Origin: Anoplopoma fimbria
Lineage: Eukaryota > Chordata > Actinopteri > Perciformes > Anoplopomatidae
DNA: 64,000 bases
Direction of reading: 5' to 3'
Assembly: GCF_027596085.1 (NCBI RefSeq)
Contig: NC_072454.1
Coordinates: forward strand, 22,427,741-22,491,740
The notes below the pieces were generated by a model. That model saw only the letters and a list, made by a program, of their open reading frames with translations, had not been told where the DNA came from and ran no database searches. Every line of letters starts with the position of its first letter. Position 1 is the stretch's first letter. Below, piece after piece: positions 38,814-51,026 of this stretch. The translations under genes were made by a program, and so were the position numbers.

Positions 38814-41800
38814 CAGCGGGTAAAACAAGTATTGAACACGTCACCATTTTTCTCAGTAAGTATATTTCTAAAGGTGCTATTGACATGAAATTTTCACCAG
38901 ATGTCGGTAACAACCCAAGTAATCCATACATACAAAGAAAACCAAACAAATGAGTTCAGAAATTAAGTTATGTGTAATAAAATGAAATGACACAGGGAAA
39001 AAGTATTGAACACGCTTACTGAAATTTATTTAATACTTCGTACAAAAGCCTTTGTTGGTAATGACAGCTTCAAGACGCCTCCTGTATGGAGAAACTAGTC
39101 GCATGCATTGCTCAGGTGTGATTTTGGCCCATTCTTCCACACAAACAGTCTTCAAATCTTGAAGATTCCGTGGGCCTCTTCTATGAACTTTGATCTTTAG
39201 TTCTTTCCATAGATTTTCTATTGGATTCAAGTCAGGTGATTGGCTGGGCCATTCTAGCAGCTTTATTTTCTTTCTCTGAAACCAATTGAGAGTTTCCTTG
39301 GCTGTGTGTTTGGGATCATTGTCTTGCTGAAATGTCCACCCTCGTTTCATCTTCATCATCCTGGTAGATGGCAGCAGATTTTTATCCTTCCTTCAATTAT
39401 ATGAAGTTTGCCAGTGCCGTATGCTGAAAAACAGCAGTGCCATTTGACCTCCAAACATGGTGTGTATTATGGCATCCAAAGAGTTCAATTTTGGTCTCAT
39501 CTGACCAGACTATATTCTCCCAGTATTTCACAGGCTTGTCTAAATGTTGTGCAGCAAACTTTAAACGAGCTTCAACATGCTTTTTCTTCAGCAATGGAGT
39601 CTTGCGTGGTGAGCGTGCATACAGGCCACGGCGGTTGAGTGCATTACTTATTGTTTTCTTTGAAACAATTGTACCTGCTAATTCCAGGTCTTTCTGAAGC
39701 TCTCCACAAGTGGTCCTTGGCTCTTGGACAACTCTTCTGATAATTATTTTCACTCTTCTGTCAGAAATCTTGCGAGGAGCACCTGGTTGTGGCCGGTTTA
39801 TGGTGAAAGGATGTTCTTTCCACTTCCGGATTATGGCCCCAACAGTGCTCACTGGAACATTCAGAAGTTTAGAAATCCTTCTGTAACCAATGCCATCAGT
39901 ATGTTTTGCAACAATAAGGTTGCGAAGGTCTTGAGAGAGCTCTTTGCTTTTACCCATCATGAGATGTTTCTTGTGTGACACCTTGGTAATGAGACACCTT
40001 TTTATAGGCCATCAGTTGGGACTGAACCAGCTGATATTCATTTGCACTGACAAGGGGCAGGATTGCTTTCTAATTACTGATAGATTTCAGCTGGTGTCTT
40101 GGCTTTCCATGTCTTTTTGCACCTCCCTTTCTTCATGTGTTCAATACTTTTTCCCTGTGTCATTCCATTTTATTACACATAACTTAATTTCTGAATTATT
40201 TGTTTGGTTTTCTTTGTATGTATGGATTACTTGGGTTGTTACCGACATCTGGTGAAAATTTCATGTCAATAGCACCTTTAGAAATATATTTACTGAGAAA
40301 AATGGTGACGTGTTCAATACTTATTTTACCCGCTGTATATATTTAAGATCTACAATAACATGAGTGTGTGCTGGTGCCTTCAGGTACTATGTGGACAACA
40401 CCACCAACATCCTGTACGAGAAATGGTTTTACTGTCAGAATCTGGGAACCCAGCTGGTGCCAATAATCAAAGAGTAAGACATCTTCCCTTCTACTCACTT
40501 ACAAACATTCTCGATCAGATCAGGTTATCTGTTTTTATGGCAGTTTGTCGTTGCAGGTTCATGGCATCAAAGCAGGCCAAAACAGGAAAGCCTGATCCAA
40601 GTGAGACATTTCTTGTGATTCCTGTAATAAATGTCTAATCTGGAGTCTGATCTCTGTCAGTTTTGAACTGGTGTCTTTGTGCTTGTCTTTGGGTGAGCAG
40701 GTGAAGTCTTTGTAGATCCCCCCGTTCCAGCTGAACACCATGAACGTGATGTCCCCTTTCTCGTTCAGGGACTGGTTGGACAGGCAGAGGCCGTCCCTGT
40801 CCAGTGGCAGTCCCATCGACATGTTCGGAGCTCAGTTTGAGACAGAGGTACTGCGAATCACATCATCACATGGCTTTTGGTAAAGGTTTCACAGTTTCAG
40901 CTTCTTGTTTTATTAAATAAAATGTGTATTAGAATTATTTAATACTGAGCATCTGGCTCAAAAAAAAAAAAGTAAACTATTTATCAGATAGATGCTGATT
41001 TATATAGTAGTTTTTGCTAATTTAGACTATTTTATTCAGGCAAAGCTGTTGTAGTTTTATCAATGATGCCCCAAATCCCACATTTCCCTCAAGGGGCTTT
41101 CTAAATATGTACAACATTGCCCTCCAATCCTTAAATCCTTGATTCTGATAGGAACTACTCTCTATTTTACCAACCAAGGTTTAAAGAGGAGATTCGTCAT
41201 ATAATTAGGGTATAACACATGCACAGTAAAATCCGGTCTGCACCATAAACTGTAGATAAGAAGTGGACATATTCTTCCTTACCTCACCTGTTGGTTTGTT
41301 GACCACGGTTTTAAAGCCTCCAGTTCGGAATTTTGGCCGTCGCCATCTTGGTTTTTGGCAACCAGTGGACCATATTTGGACTTCCGAAGAGTGACATAGT
41401 AGCCTACTGTAATGGCGAAAATTATAATTCTGCAATTATTGAAAAGCTCTTTAATGAAAAGACCATAAACAGATGCTTTATATTTGATAAAGTTCTGTTG
41501 CCATCCATTCAAGCGTACCTAAATAGCACCTGGGCAGACACCATCCCTGTTATTTCTAATGCTATCTATTGTAACCCTCCAACATGGCAGCTCCAAGTAA
41601 AACTTTGCATTTCTCCTACCCCATAGCTTAAGGTTGTGTCCTGGCATTCACGCAATAGCCTCGTTTTAAACAAGGATATAAAGGGAGAAACGTCAGGAAG
41701 AGCACCAAAAGAGACATGGACTAGATACCATGTGTATAGAATACACAGCAATTAAAGTTATTGTAACATGGAACATTTGCTTCGATATTTAATATTTTTT

Positions 41801-42490
41801 GGGTTAAATAAAAATAAGATTTAGTGGAGAACATGTTTATATTTTGAAAGTACTATATATTTATATATCTAAATATTACTGCCAATAGAAAAAGAATGGC
41901 AGAGTTTTAATTATTTAATCATGACCTGTTGACCTGGAAACATGTTTGAAAAAAAGTTATTTGGTGTTCAGTATGGCATTATAGATAAAAACAAGTGACT
42001 GGATTTGATTGTTAATTAACAAGCTGCAGATGTTGATGGTGATGCTCTGTGCATCATGACAGGTGATGGTGTTTGGACCCGGGCTGACGGAGACGGCAGT
42101 GCGGCAAAGCGACGTGTGGATCTGGCAAATGGTAAGTTCACTAAATGTGCTTTTCCTTTCTGTAGCATCATACGTCCAACCAGTCCTGATCTGTCCTTGT
42201 CTTTATCTCATCGTCGTCTCCCCTCGTCTCTCAGGAGGGGTCCTCCAGAGTTACTGTGAACGAGCAGGAGTTCAGTCTTTCTGCAGGAGACAGTCTACTC
42301 GTTCCTGAACAGAGCCAGTAAGTCAATTCTGTAATTTGGCTTCCTGTACATTCAGATGTGGTTTTAAAAGTGCTGATTTGGCAGTAATAACCTCACATAT
42401 TGTTCCTTCTTCTGTAGGTACCAGTGGCAGAGAGATGAGGGGACTGTTGCCCTGTTTGTGGTCCAAAACCCTGAGCGGAAGAGACCCTGA
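36655..42490 (+). CDS. haao: 3-hydroxyanthranilate 3,4-dioxygenase, copy B (frameshift in exon 7)
   Basis: Second haao copy, divergent from copy A. Exons: 36655-36740, 36867-36945, 37844-37927, 38068-38174, 40384-40473, 40557-40600, 40701-40847, 42063-42131, 42235-42317, 42418-42490; polyadenylation signal AATAAA at 42634-42639. Exons 1-6 are intact and keep the inferred iron site (H49, E55, H93) and RHD-like cupin residues R45 and SPQR. Exon 7 has six C where copy A has five (GATCCCCCCGTTCC), so after V168-D-P-P the frame shifts and stops near residue 208. That removes the C-terminal cupin half (in copy [20 protein letters not shown]). Intron 4 holds the Tc1 element. Either the extra base is a sequence error, or only a truncated protein is made. 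Confidence 0.93.
38769..38812. repeat. (AT)n tract beside the Tc1 insertion, arm B
   Basis: AT dinucleotides running into the TA target of the Tc1 copy; shorter and different in length at the mirror site in arm A (about 32,363-32,380). Confidence 0.9.
38814..40335 (-). mobile_element. Tc1-like transposon in haao intron 4, arm B copy, both ends intact
   Basis: Both ends read CAGCGGGTAAAA(C/T)AAGTAT and are flanked by TA. The inverted repeats are about 200 bases and each holds two copies of GTATTGAACAC, one outer and one inner, the IR/DR plan of Sleeping Beauty-type elements. Transposase pieces: 39,397-39,981 (194 residues, DNA-binding part and first D) and 39,030-39,359 (second D and E, 34 residues apart). 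The block between VWRSNGTA and the GTGKLH-like remnant is deleted, so the element is probably non-autonomous but could be moved in trans. Confidence 0.92.
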
Positions 42491-44552
42491 ACATCACATG
42501 CAGAGTCACGCACACATTACATAGTATTCTGTGTATGCGTGGAGAAGAGCTCAATAGTACATACAGGAAGTATAGTAAATTAACAGCACTTATTTTAGTT
42601 AAAAGCCTAATGCTTTGTACCTATTTTAGTATTAATAAACACTATGATCTATTCAAATTGAAAAAAACTGAAAATTAAATTGTAAATTGCCCTTCCAGTC
42701 CAACTGCCCCATAAACTGATACCTTATGTAGATTTTCTCTGGAACTGATCAAGTCAGGCTGTTCTAATACAACATTAGTAGCTATGCCTATGAAAGTCAA
42801 TGCGCTGTAATTCCTAGATATCCCACGAAATAAATTTGAATGAAAACACTTTATCATAAACCACAATGTATAATGGCCGCAAAAACCCAGGAGACCGTCT
42901 TCCGTATGTCGCGTGAAACGTGAAGTCATCTTTGATTTATTTGTCACGTGACTTCTTACATAAGTAATGCCACTTCTGTAGTTATTTTACCCAAACCAAG
43001 ATCTCTTCTTAAACCTAACTAAGTACTTCATGATAGTATTTCACTATCTTTTACAAGCCAAAGTAATACCTTACTAAGTATTTCACAATCTTTTTTCTAA
43101 ACCATTCTTTCTTCACGATCTTTTAGGAAACCTAAGTAATTTTGTTGCCTTAACCTACCTTAGTTGTTTCCTCTGTTTATTTTGATAAGACTGTATGCAT
43201 ATTACAGAAATTGCCATGTGTTGCACTGGATTTCCGTTGGAAATCGCACAAAAAATGAGGAGTAACTTTTCCGTAAGATACCATATGAGCTGTTGTATGA
43301 GGATGCGCTGAAGTAAAAGGAGAAAATCTCTGTCACTATTATTAACCTCCTAAAAATGTAGCCCATGCGCCACAGTTACAGTCCCAGTATAAGAACCTGA
43401 AAGGATGGGTTAAGGCTTCAATAGGTTCTTACAAACAATCACCATGTTGTCAAATGATATCCATGTGTTACATGCCAAGTTCATCTTGACAGGTTCTCAT
43501 CCAATCAATACCATGTATTTCTGATGGTCTATGACTGGACATGATTTTAGTCTGTGAGACGCACTTGGACGTCTTTTTCCACTGAAATATGAAATTGTTG
43601 TATATTGTTTGTATATTTACAGAAAAGTAACTAATGTACCAATGATCACTAAAGAGCTTATTAAATGTTGGAATAATAATTGATTTTGTTTTTAAGTGAA
43701 TTCATGATTTAAGCGAACAAAATTATCACTCTCAGACCATTTACAGGACTTACCACGTTGCACACAGAACAGATTATCAAGTGGCAAATTGTCAGCGACT
43801 GTTATCTAGATTTGATAAGTGCAGAATGGAGAAATGCTTGTTCACTCACAGATATAACTCTAGTTTTGGAGTTTAAACTATTCACATGTCAGCTATTAAA
43901 GGAGCAGTGTGTGGATTTAGTTCCATCTAGTAGTGAAGTAGAACCCTGAACACTGGTCCTTTGCCATTAACTTTGGCCCATAGTTTGTATTTCAGTATCT
44001 TAACATTTATAGGAGACCGATTCTAAGTATTTAGTTTTGCGTTCAGTGACTATACAATCCAAATTCAAACAATGTCATGTTTTAAGCAATAGTATATTCG
44101 GATATACACTTATTCACTTTCTTTCTGCGATTTAGAGGAGAAAGTCCATTTCATTTGACTCAGGAGGTGATAAGCTTAGCTTATCGTAAAAAAAATGGTC
44201 AAACTTTATATCTAACCCACGTGTGCCATGTATCTCATTAATTCCAAAACACAAATGTAAAATTACAATTTGTGTTTTTACGGGGTGTTCCATGCTTGAA
44301 CAATTTATTGGCAACTAGCAGACGAGCGCAGTGACAGCCATCAAGCCTCACTCCAAGAATTCGTTACGCCTGGCTGAGTTATAGTCCAGCACAAAACTCA
44401 CGTAACACTCAGGCTGCAACCTCCGGTTCTGCAGAGTGGAGCCAATGCGAAAGTGCCTTAAACTTGCATTATCTTTACTGACCAGCAGGGGGCGTCTCCT
44501 CCAGTTGCAAAAAGAAGTCAGATTGTTTAGAAGTCTATGAGAAAATGACTCT

Positions 44553-45319
44553 ACTTCTAACTTGATTTTTTACCTCAGTAAACATTTTAATCATGAGTTT
44601 ATGGTCTCAATCACTAGTTTCAAGTCTTCTTCAATAAAGCATGATGTTCATTTAGTAAATTATGGTCACATTTAGAGTAAAATAGACCATAAAGTAGGGT
44701 ATAATTTAGGGAGGGCTTACTGTGATTGACAGATTTCTGCCGCTACCAGAGACGTAAACTCCTCCGAATTCACCGGTTAAAAATTGTCAAGATGGCATGG
44801 ACATAAAGCTGAACTCAAGGCTTCATAACGGCAGTCCACAAACCAATGGGTGACGTCAAGACTACTACGTCCACTTCTTATATACAGTTTATGGCAAAAC
44901 CACAACTTGCTGTTTTTAGCACTGTGGTTTTGTCTAAGCTAGCTCTTTCTCTCCTTTTCAAGTCTATGAGCAAATCTAAGCTAAGCGTCTCCTGGCTGCT
45001 TCGTTTAAATGTACAGATATGAAAACAGTGTCCATATTACTAATATCTAACTCCTAGCAAAAAAGCTTATTAGCTTATTTCCCCAACAGGCCATACTATA
45101 ACTTTAGAGTTTTCCTAGCATTCAATGGTTCTGTCTTATTTAGTCTGCAAGGAAAAAAAACACTCACAGATTGAGTTGAAAAATGTGTCATATTTACTGG
45201 CACAACTGAGGGATATGCAACATGTGCACCAACTTTTTAAACATCAAAATGTCCAAAACAATGTCCATAAATGCTTTGTAGTTGCTTTTGGAAGCCCAGT
45301 TTTCCAGACTGCTACCAGT
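44553..45319. other. DNA between arm B and tmem229, no gene seen
   Basis: Contains one copy of the dispersed fish repeat (44,785-44,895) and otherwise unremarkable AT-rich DNA. The right part is probably tmem229 3' UTR. Confidence 0.5.
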
Positions 45320-47809
45320 TCAGTTGTGCAGTCTTATCCTCAGAGTGTTCACGATCACATGCTGCTCAGCTATGAATCCTGCCACAGTCCAGGGCAGTGC
45401 GTACTCCAGAGTCACCAGTCCTCCCAGGTTGTAGCTGTGACCTGAATAGTCCCAGGGACAGGCCCCCAGCAAACTCAGCCCCACCCCCAGCTGAACTCCC
45501 ACAGGTAGATGAACGCGGTGTAGGCCGCCAGACGCGCCGGCAGCGGGAGACGGCGAGCCAGCAGACGGGCTCTCAGGATCTCAATGAGGTAGATGGCGAT
45601 GGCGTACATGGGCAGCGCCCACAGGCTGCTGTGGCCCGCCAGCCTCCTGTCCTGGGTTCTGCACCAGTCCCACACGGCGGTGAAGGCCACCTCACAGAGG
45701 CAGCCATGCAGTGCGTACACGTAGAGACGAGCTACGGCAGTGAGAGGACGACTCGGTGCCGCTGGGGCTTCGTCATCAACACCAGGCCCTGTTTTAAGGA
45801 AGCTGTTATTTACACAACGTTTTCGCACCAAAATTTCCAAAATGTTGCAAAAGGGATGTTCACAAAAACAAACATGTGATGGTACAATTACAAGCTTCTA
45901 GATAAAGTTAGCAAAGGTTCTTTACGTTTTTAAATATTATAAGGTAAAACAATGAATCCATAACAACCTCACTGAAACTACAACACTTCAAAAAATACCC
46001 TGCAAAAAAATTGTGTTTGACACACAAAACCCATAAACCCACAAATTGTCATTTTTATTCTACATTTTTATACTTGTTAAACACATGAGACATTACATTA
46101 CATTACATTACAGTCATTTAGCAGACGCTTTTATCCAAAGCGACTTACAATCAGTAGTATATTACATATCAGACATGTAATTAGTGAGCTTTAAAGAAAA
46201 ACTTCACCACCAAAATGACCATTTGTATATCAATTACGCACCACACGTTACCATGAGTTCTTGAAGAACACTTTGTTCTTCCACATAGTCACACGCTGCA
46301 CAGGCACGCTACTCGTCCATGCAATACTTTTCAGTGAAGATAGATGTGTTCGGGAAGTAGTGAGCAGATAAATGAGACTTGGACTTTGGAGTTTGTAAAC
46401 AGAGGTCCTGATATAGTTTTGCAGCTAAGAATTATCTATTTTCTATTCTCTTCGCTGTGTGAGTGATAGACAAATGATCATTTAAAGGGTGGAGTATTCC
46501 TTTAAAAGAGCTGAGAGGTCGTTTACCTTTGGACAGAGCCAGTCAGAGCCAATCGTTATGCTATGCTAAGCTAACCCGCTGCTGGCTCCAGCTACAAATT
46601 TACTGCACAAACTTGAGAGTGGCGCCAATCTTCTCATCTAACTAATGACAAGAAAATGAATAAGCATACGTCCCAAAATGTTCAACTACTCCTTTAAGTT
46701 GTAATAACAAGTAAACTTCTTAAGTTACATCTACTATGTAGATACGTATGTATTGTCTATACAGGAAATGCTAAATTGCCTCATTGACAGGTGTTGCCGT
46801 CAGTACATTTGTTGACCATTTAAATCTAATAAATGATACATTAATAAAGGGTGCATGTTTCTCAGCTGATCATAATTCAAACTATGGCGCTGTTTTACTT
46901 TTGTGCTAACAGTGATGTAATGACATAGATTCACATTAACATTAATGACTGATTTACAGTAGCTCTTGCCTGTTGTTGGTCCCTGTATTTAAAAAACTGT
47001 CAGTTATTTTTGGAGCGATAGCAGCTTGACATCCTGTGCTTTATGAATTACTGCAACAATTACAATACTGAGATGTATTTTCTTATAAAAACGTTACCCC
47101 CTATTGTTACCCTTGCTCACTGAGAGTTGTATTATTGACAAAGTTAATCACGGAATTCTCCAGTCTAAACAATTCATTTTTAATGTTTTTTTTTGTATTG
47201 CTTTTAAATGGGTGGAGCCATAGCTCTTATACCACTCTCTTTATTGAGAAAACACAGTATTTCTATGATCCCATTTTTTTTTTTTAAAGGTTTCATTGAA
47301 ATGTTAGAACAAAATATGTTAATGTATGTTAAACTTGCTCCCCTTTATTCTAGATTTTCTTCTCAACATTATAATACGGGCCTTCAGTGAGTATGTGCAG
47401 TCATGTTCCAACCAACACACAGCGCAGTGCACATGCTCCATTGTGGATTAACAGGCTTATAGCCCAGTTTAGCCCAGTTAAAGGCTTGGAGAATCTTCAA
47501 CAAGTTGTCTCTCTGCACTACAACAAAGTACAATTTACCAATAACAAATCCACTGGCTGACCGTCCCTGACAGTAAACCATTTCTCCTAAAAATAGTCAA
47601 ACAATAGTCTCATAATAGAATTGAATCAAACTCCATCACTTGGCGGACTTTAGACCGAGATTAGGATGCAACGGCAACAGACGACATATTAACCCTCAAA
47701 GTGTGGCCCTTTCACTATAACTTAACATAATAAATTAAACACGGTAATAATTCTCACCTTGGTCATTACTACCTTGCGTTCTCCTCACGTTTAGCTTTCT
47801 TGCCTCCAT
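45320..47809 (-). CDS. tmem229b: TMEM229-family multi-pass membrane protein, two coding exons, frameshifted as written
   Basis: Exon 1 is 47758-47809 (MEARKLNVRRTQGSNDQ), exon 2 is 45320-45788; donor gtgagaa, acceptor AAAACAG, phases match. The protein reads PLTAVARLYVYALHGCLCEV, GHSSLWALPMYAIAIYLIE, YTAFIYLWEFSWG, ACPWDYSGHSYNLGGLVTLE, YALPWTVAGF, NTLRIRL. This matches the TMEM229B plan (human: YLYAIHGYFCEV, ACPWDYS, LITLEYAVPW, NTLRLRF), about 173 residues with several membrane helices. Biochemical function is not established for the family. After WEFSWG one base is missing in a G-rich run (around 45,479-45,488): frame 1 stops at GWG, and the next frame continues GLSLLGACPWDYS. TMEM229A is the alternative relative but is longer. 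Confidence 0.85.
45789..47757 (-). other. tmem229 intron
   Basis: Contains an inverted L2-like tail at about 46,090-46,165 and poly-T near 47,272-47,286. No further coding frame recognised. Confidence 0.5.
46090..46165 (-). mobile_element. L2-like LINE tail
   Basis: (ATTAC)n followed by AGTCATTTAGCAGACGCTTT and CCAAAGCGACTTACAATCAG, the reverse of the LINE end found at 35,630-35,681. Confidence 0.8.
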
Positions 47810-49258
47810 CCCCTGGTCAGAATATGGATCCCTGTGCCTTTGTAATCCTTCTGCTTCCCTGTGTGTGTTCTGTGTGTGTGTGTGTGTGTGTGTGAGTGTG
47901 TGGATCTTGGGCTAAACATTAAGCGGCTCCCTGTTATCACAGCGATGCCTCTGTCACAGGCTGAGGTCATGAACCAAAAGGAGAGACCTGGGAATCTAAA
48001 ACCTGGACCCACCTGAAGAACACAAAACCCTCTGTGTGCAGTATTGATCTCCCATTGGGAGGCTGTGGCTACGTGAATAGTTTCTTTTGAGCAGTACAGT
48101 AGACATAGAATATGTGAGATGTGTGAAGGCGAAGGCGAAGGGTTATCAGTGGACTGCAGCGGCCGGGTGTTTCGGGGAAGCTGCCCAAAATATTCTCAAA
48201 CTATTAATAGATGATAGAAAAATGTTGGTTCCCAACCTACCAGCAGTTGTGATAAATATTTGTTTATAATATTTCAGATTTAAGTAGATTGTTTGTCATG
48301 TGAAATATTTAAATTTGTCAGTCCCTCAAATCTCTTTTTATTATTAAAACAAATTCGAGACTCAGCTAATTCAAAAGTTTCTTGAGTGATATGTTCAAGT
48401 TGCATGTTTGGATGTTGAGATACTGTGTGCCTTTGTAGAGGTAGAGCCTTAATTTCAATGCATTTGTCACATTAAATGTCAGGTTTGTGTGATTTAATGG
48501 ATTGATAAGATAAATGCAATATTTGATTCATATTTTTCATTATTATTATATAATAATACAATTTGTTTCTCATTGGTTATTATTCATTGTAAATATTGTC
48601 CGTACATTTTGATTATTTACTTTACCAAATACATTTTTTAAGGTAACTTTTATTACTGCAAGTTCAACTGTTAAACTGCTTTTTCATCTGCAATAAAAAT
48701 AAATGAGTAACTAGAATTAACTCACTAAGCACCAACACGTGAAGCTGCCAGCACACATATAAACACACACTATCTAAATATGGAAGCTGAGCTGTACCGG
48801 TACAGTTTCACACATGCACAGTGTACAGTGCAGCCATAAAGTGTCTCTTGGAGCAGATGTCAGTCCTAACATGGTGCCACTGCTGCGTCCTGTGTGTTTG
48901 TTCTGTGTGTACTCTAATAAAACAGTTCGATGAATGGCGGACCTTTAGATCAGAGTCCAGTGATTCTAGCAAACACACCTTCAGGGCTTGGGACTGCGCC
49001 GCTGTACGGGAATCAATGACCATAAAGTTATCGAGCAGACAAAGGTCGGACTCTTCGCTCATGGGTGAGCCGGGCTGACTCTGTGTGTGTTGCATTGTTG
49101 GATGTTGAATTGTCAGCAAAAATATTTGGTTAGGTAAATTAGCGTTTTCTTTCTCAGAGAGCCAAGAGAGCCTTCACCTGTTGCTCTTTTTAAGTCACTC
49201 ATCATCAATGTTGAGTCGGTCTAGTGTGGTAAATTGAACGCACATAAATTAGATTAAA
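47810..49258. other. tmem229 upstream DNA, no gene seen
   Basis: Short (GT)n tract at 47,872-47,894. Otherwise AT-rich DNA without a conserved frame. Confidence 0.45.
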
Positions 49259-49259
49259 A

Positions 49260-49945
49260 TGAACTGAAATGAACAAAGATGAGATGAGATGAGGGAAGAT
49301 GAGAAGAAACAGGTATAGATATGATAATGTTAGATTATAGAAGATGAGTGATGAAGAGGTTTGAGAAGATGAGATGACATAATAAGATGTTAGAAGATGA
49401 GATGACGAGAGGTGAGAAGATGAGATGAAATAATGAGATGGGATAAGATAAGAGATGATAGGATGGGAGAAGATGAGATGGGAGCAGATGAGATGATGTG
49501 ATTAGATGTGAGAAGATGAGATGAGGAGATGTGAGAAGATGACATGACGAGATGTGAGAAGATGAGATAAGGTGAGGAGATGTGAGAAGATGAGATGACG
49601 AGATGTGAGAAGATGACATGACGAGATGTGAGAAGATGAGATGACGAGATGTGAGAAGATGACATGACGAGATGTGAAGAAGATGACGAGATGTGAGAAG
49701 ATGAGATGACGAGATGTGGGAAGATGAGATGATGAGATGTGAGAAGATGAGATGACGAGATGTGAGAAGATGAGATGACGATGAAAGATGTGTTTAGAAG
49801 GTGAGATGACAATATGTGAGAAGATAAGATTACATACTGAGTTGTGAGAAGATGATGATATGATTAGATGTGAGAAGATGAGATGAAGCGTTGTGAGCAG
49901 CTGAGAAGACATGATGAGATGTTAGAAGATGTGAGATGAGATGAT
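49260..49945. repeat. purine-rich minisatellite
   Basis: Units of about 23 bases of the type GAGATGACGAGATGTGAGAA-GAT, built from the half unit GAGATG. The plus strand is almost free of C except for the GACGAG variant. The long serine/histidine-rich ORFs on the minus strand are products of the repeat, not genes. Confidence 0.95.
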
Positions 49946-50254
49946 GAGAGAAGAGTATACAAATTTGAATTAATAATTAAAACTTTTGACACTTTGCTAC
50001 ATTGTGAGAAGTCATGATTGTTAAAACTTTGGGGTAGTATGATAGATATATTGAAGATATAGATATATTGAAGACTGAGTGTCCTCGATATCCTTGACCC
50101 ATCCTACTCTCTGAAGACTTGCTTTATATTGAACGCACAACCACAGACATGTAATGTTACGTATGTTTAAGATCGGGACTACCACAGTGGGGATGACCGT
50201 TGAAGGAAAAAACGACCGTACATACTGACTTATTGTTATGCTGTTCATTCTGTA

Positions 50255-50494
50255 CACATGACATCTATTGCATTCTGTCCATCCTGGGAGAAGGATCCCT
50301 CCTCTGTCGTTCTTAAAGAGGTTTTTCCTTTTTTCTCCCTGTTAAAGGGGTTTTTAGGGGAGTTTTTCCTGTGACTGATGTGAGGGAAGGACAGAGGATG
50401 TCACATGTGCACAGATTGTAAAGCCCTCTGAGGCAAATTTGTAATTTGTGATTCTGGGCTATACAAAATAAACTGAATTGAATTGAATTGAATT
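50255..50494 (+). mobile_element. LINE/SINE 3' tail
   Basis: CTGGGAGAAGGATCCCTCC, AAAGGGGTTTTTAGGGGAG, CAGATTGTAAAGCCCTCTGA and a (GAATT)n end. Same family as the arm A insertion at 28,034-28,161. Confidence 0.8.
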
Positions 50495-50741
50495 ATTTAG
50501 GCGTAAATTGAAATTTGGTATCATTATGGCACTGCTCGTATAATTTACTTTCTGCTCGGAAACCCAGGGGACATGTTTTCGTGTGACACATCAATCATTT
50601 CACACTAACGTAAGCATAAACGTTTGTGTGTGAAGGTTTTGCACACAGCGTTTAAGAAGTAAACGAATACAATGCAATATGTATACTGACAGATGACGCT
50701 GATGTGTGCTTAAAAACCCAACTGCGGAGTGGACACAGTGA

Positions 50742-50835
50742 GCTCCAGTGGCGCAATCGGTTAGCGCGCGGTACTTATATGACAGTACATTGTAGAGCAA
50801 TGCCGAGGTTGTGAGTTCGAGCCTCACCTGGAGCA
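50742..50835 (+). tRNA. tRNA-Ile (UAU) with a 20-base intron
   Basis: Acceptor stem GCTCCAG pairs with CTGGAGC, discriminator A. A box TGGCGCAATCGG and B box GTTCGAGCC are present. The anticodon stem CGGTA pairs with TGCCG, and the anticodon TAT is at 50,776-50,778. An intron after position 37 spans about 50,780-50,799, as is usual for vertebrate tRNA-Ile-UAU. Mature length 74. A Pol III terminator TTTT follows at 50,838. It decodes the rare AUA codon. Confidence 0.97.
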
Positions 50836-51026
50836 GTGTTTTGATATCGTGTGTAATTGGAAGTAGCGAACTTTTGAAATCCAATTTACAACGGAATTGT
50901 TGGGGTTTGCCACTGGGACTTAAGCAACCGTTGACAACAATAAGTCAAGAGATACACAGCTTGTAATATGAAATATAGAAAGGCACAAATAATCACCAAG
51001 TCTGCCCAACAACATATTGGGCAAAA

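Larger units (their letters stand above)
36151..44552 (-). repeat. arm B of the haao inverted duplication (about 8.4 kb)
   Basis: Reverse-complement partner of 26,585-34,993. Outer end is ATGACTCT at 44,552, followed by unrelated sequence. It carries the better preserved Tc1 copy and lacks the LINE tail found in arm A. About 99% identical in haao coding exons by my reading (four substitutions and two one-base indels in 861 positions); introns show more small indels. Confidence 0.95.

Noticed and set aside
26585..44552. Palindrome as a simple assembly duplicate of two haplotypes
   Set aside because: Not excluded, but an arm-specific insertion, divergent transposon decay and the R1/R2 geometry make a real duplication more likely.
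45397..45879. Plus-strand frame of 160 codons
   Set aside because: Shadow of tmem229 exon 2 on the other strand.
49335..49912. Three long minus-strand frames rich in Ser, His and Leu
   Set aside because: They are the purine minisatellite read as protein.
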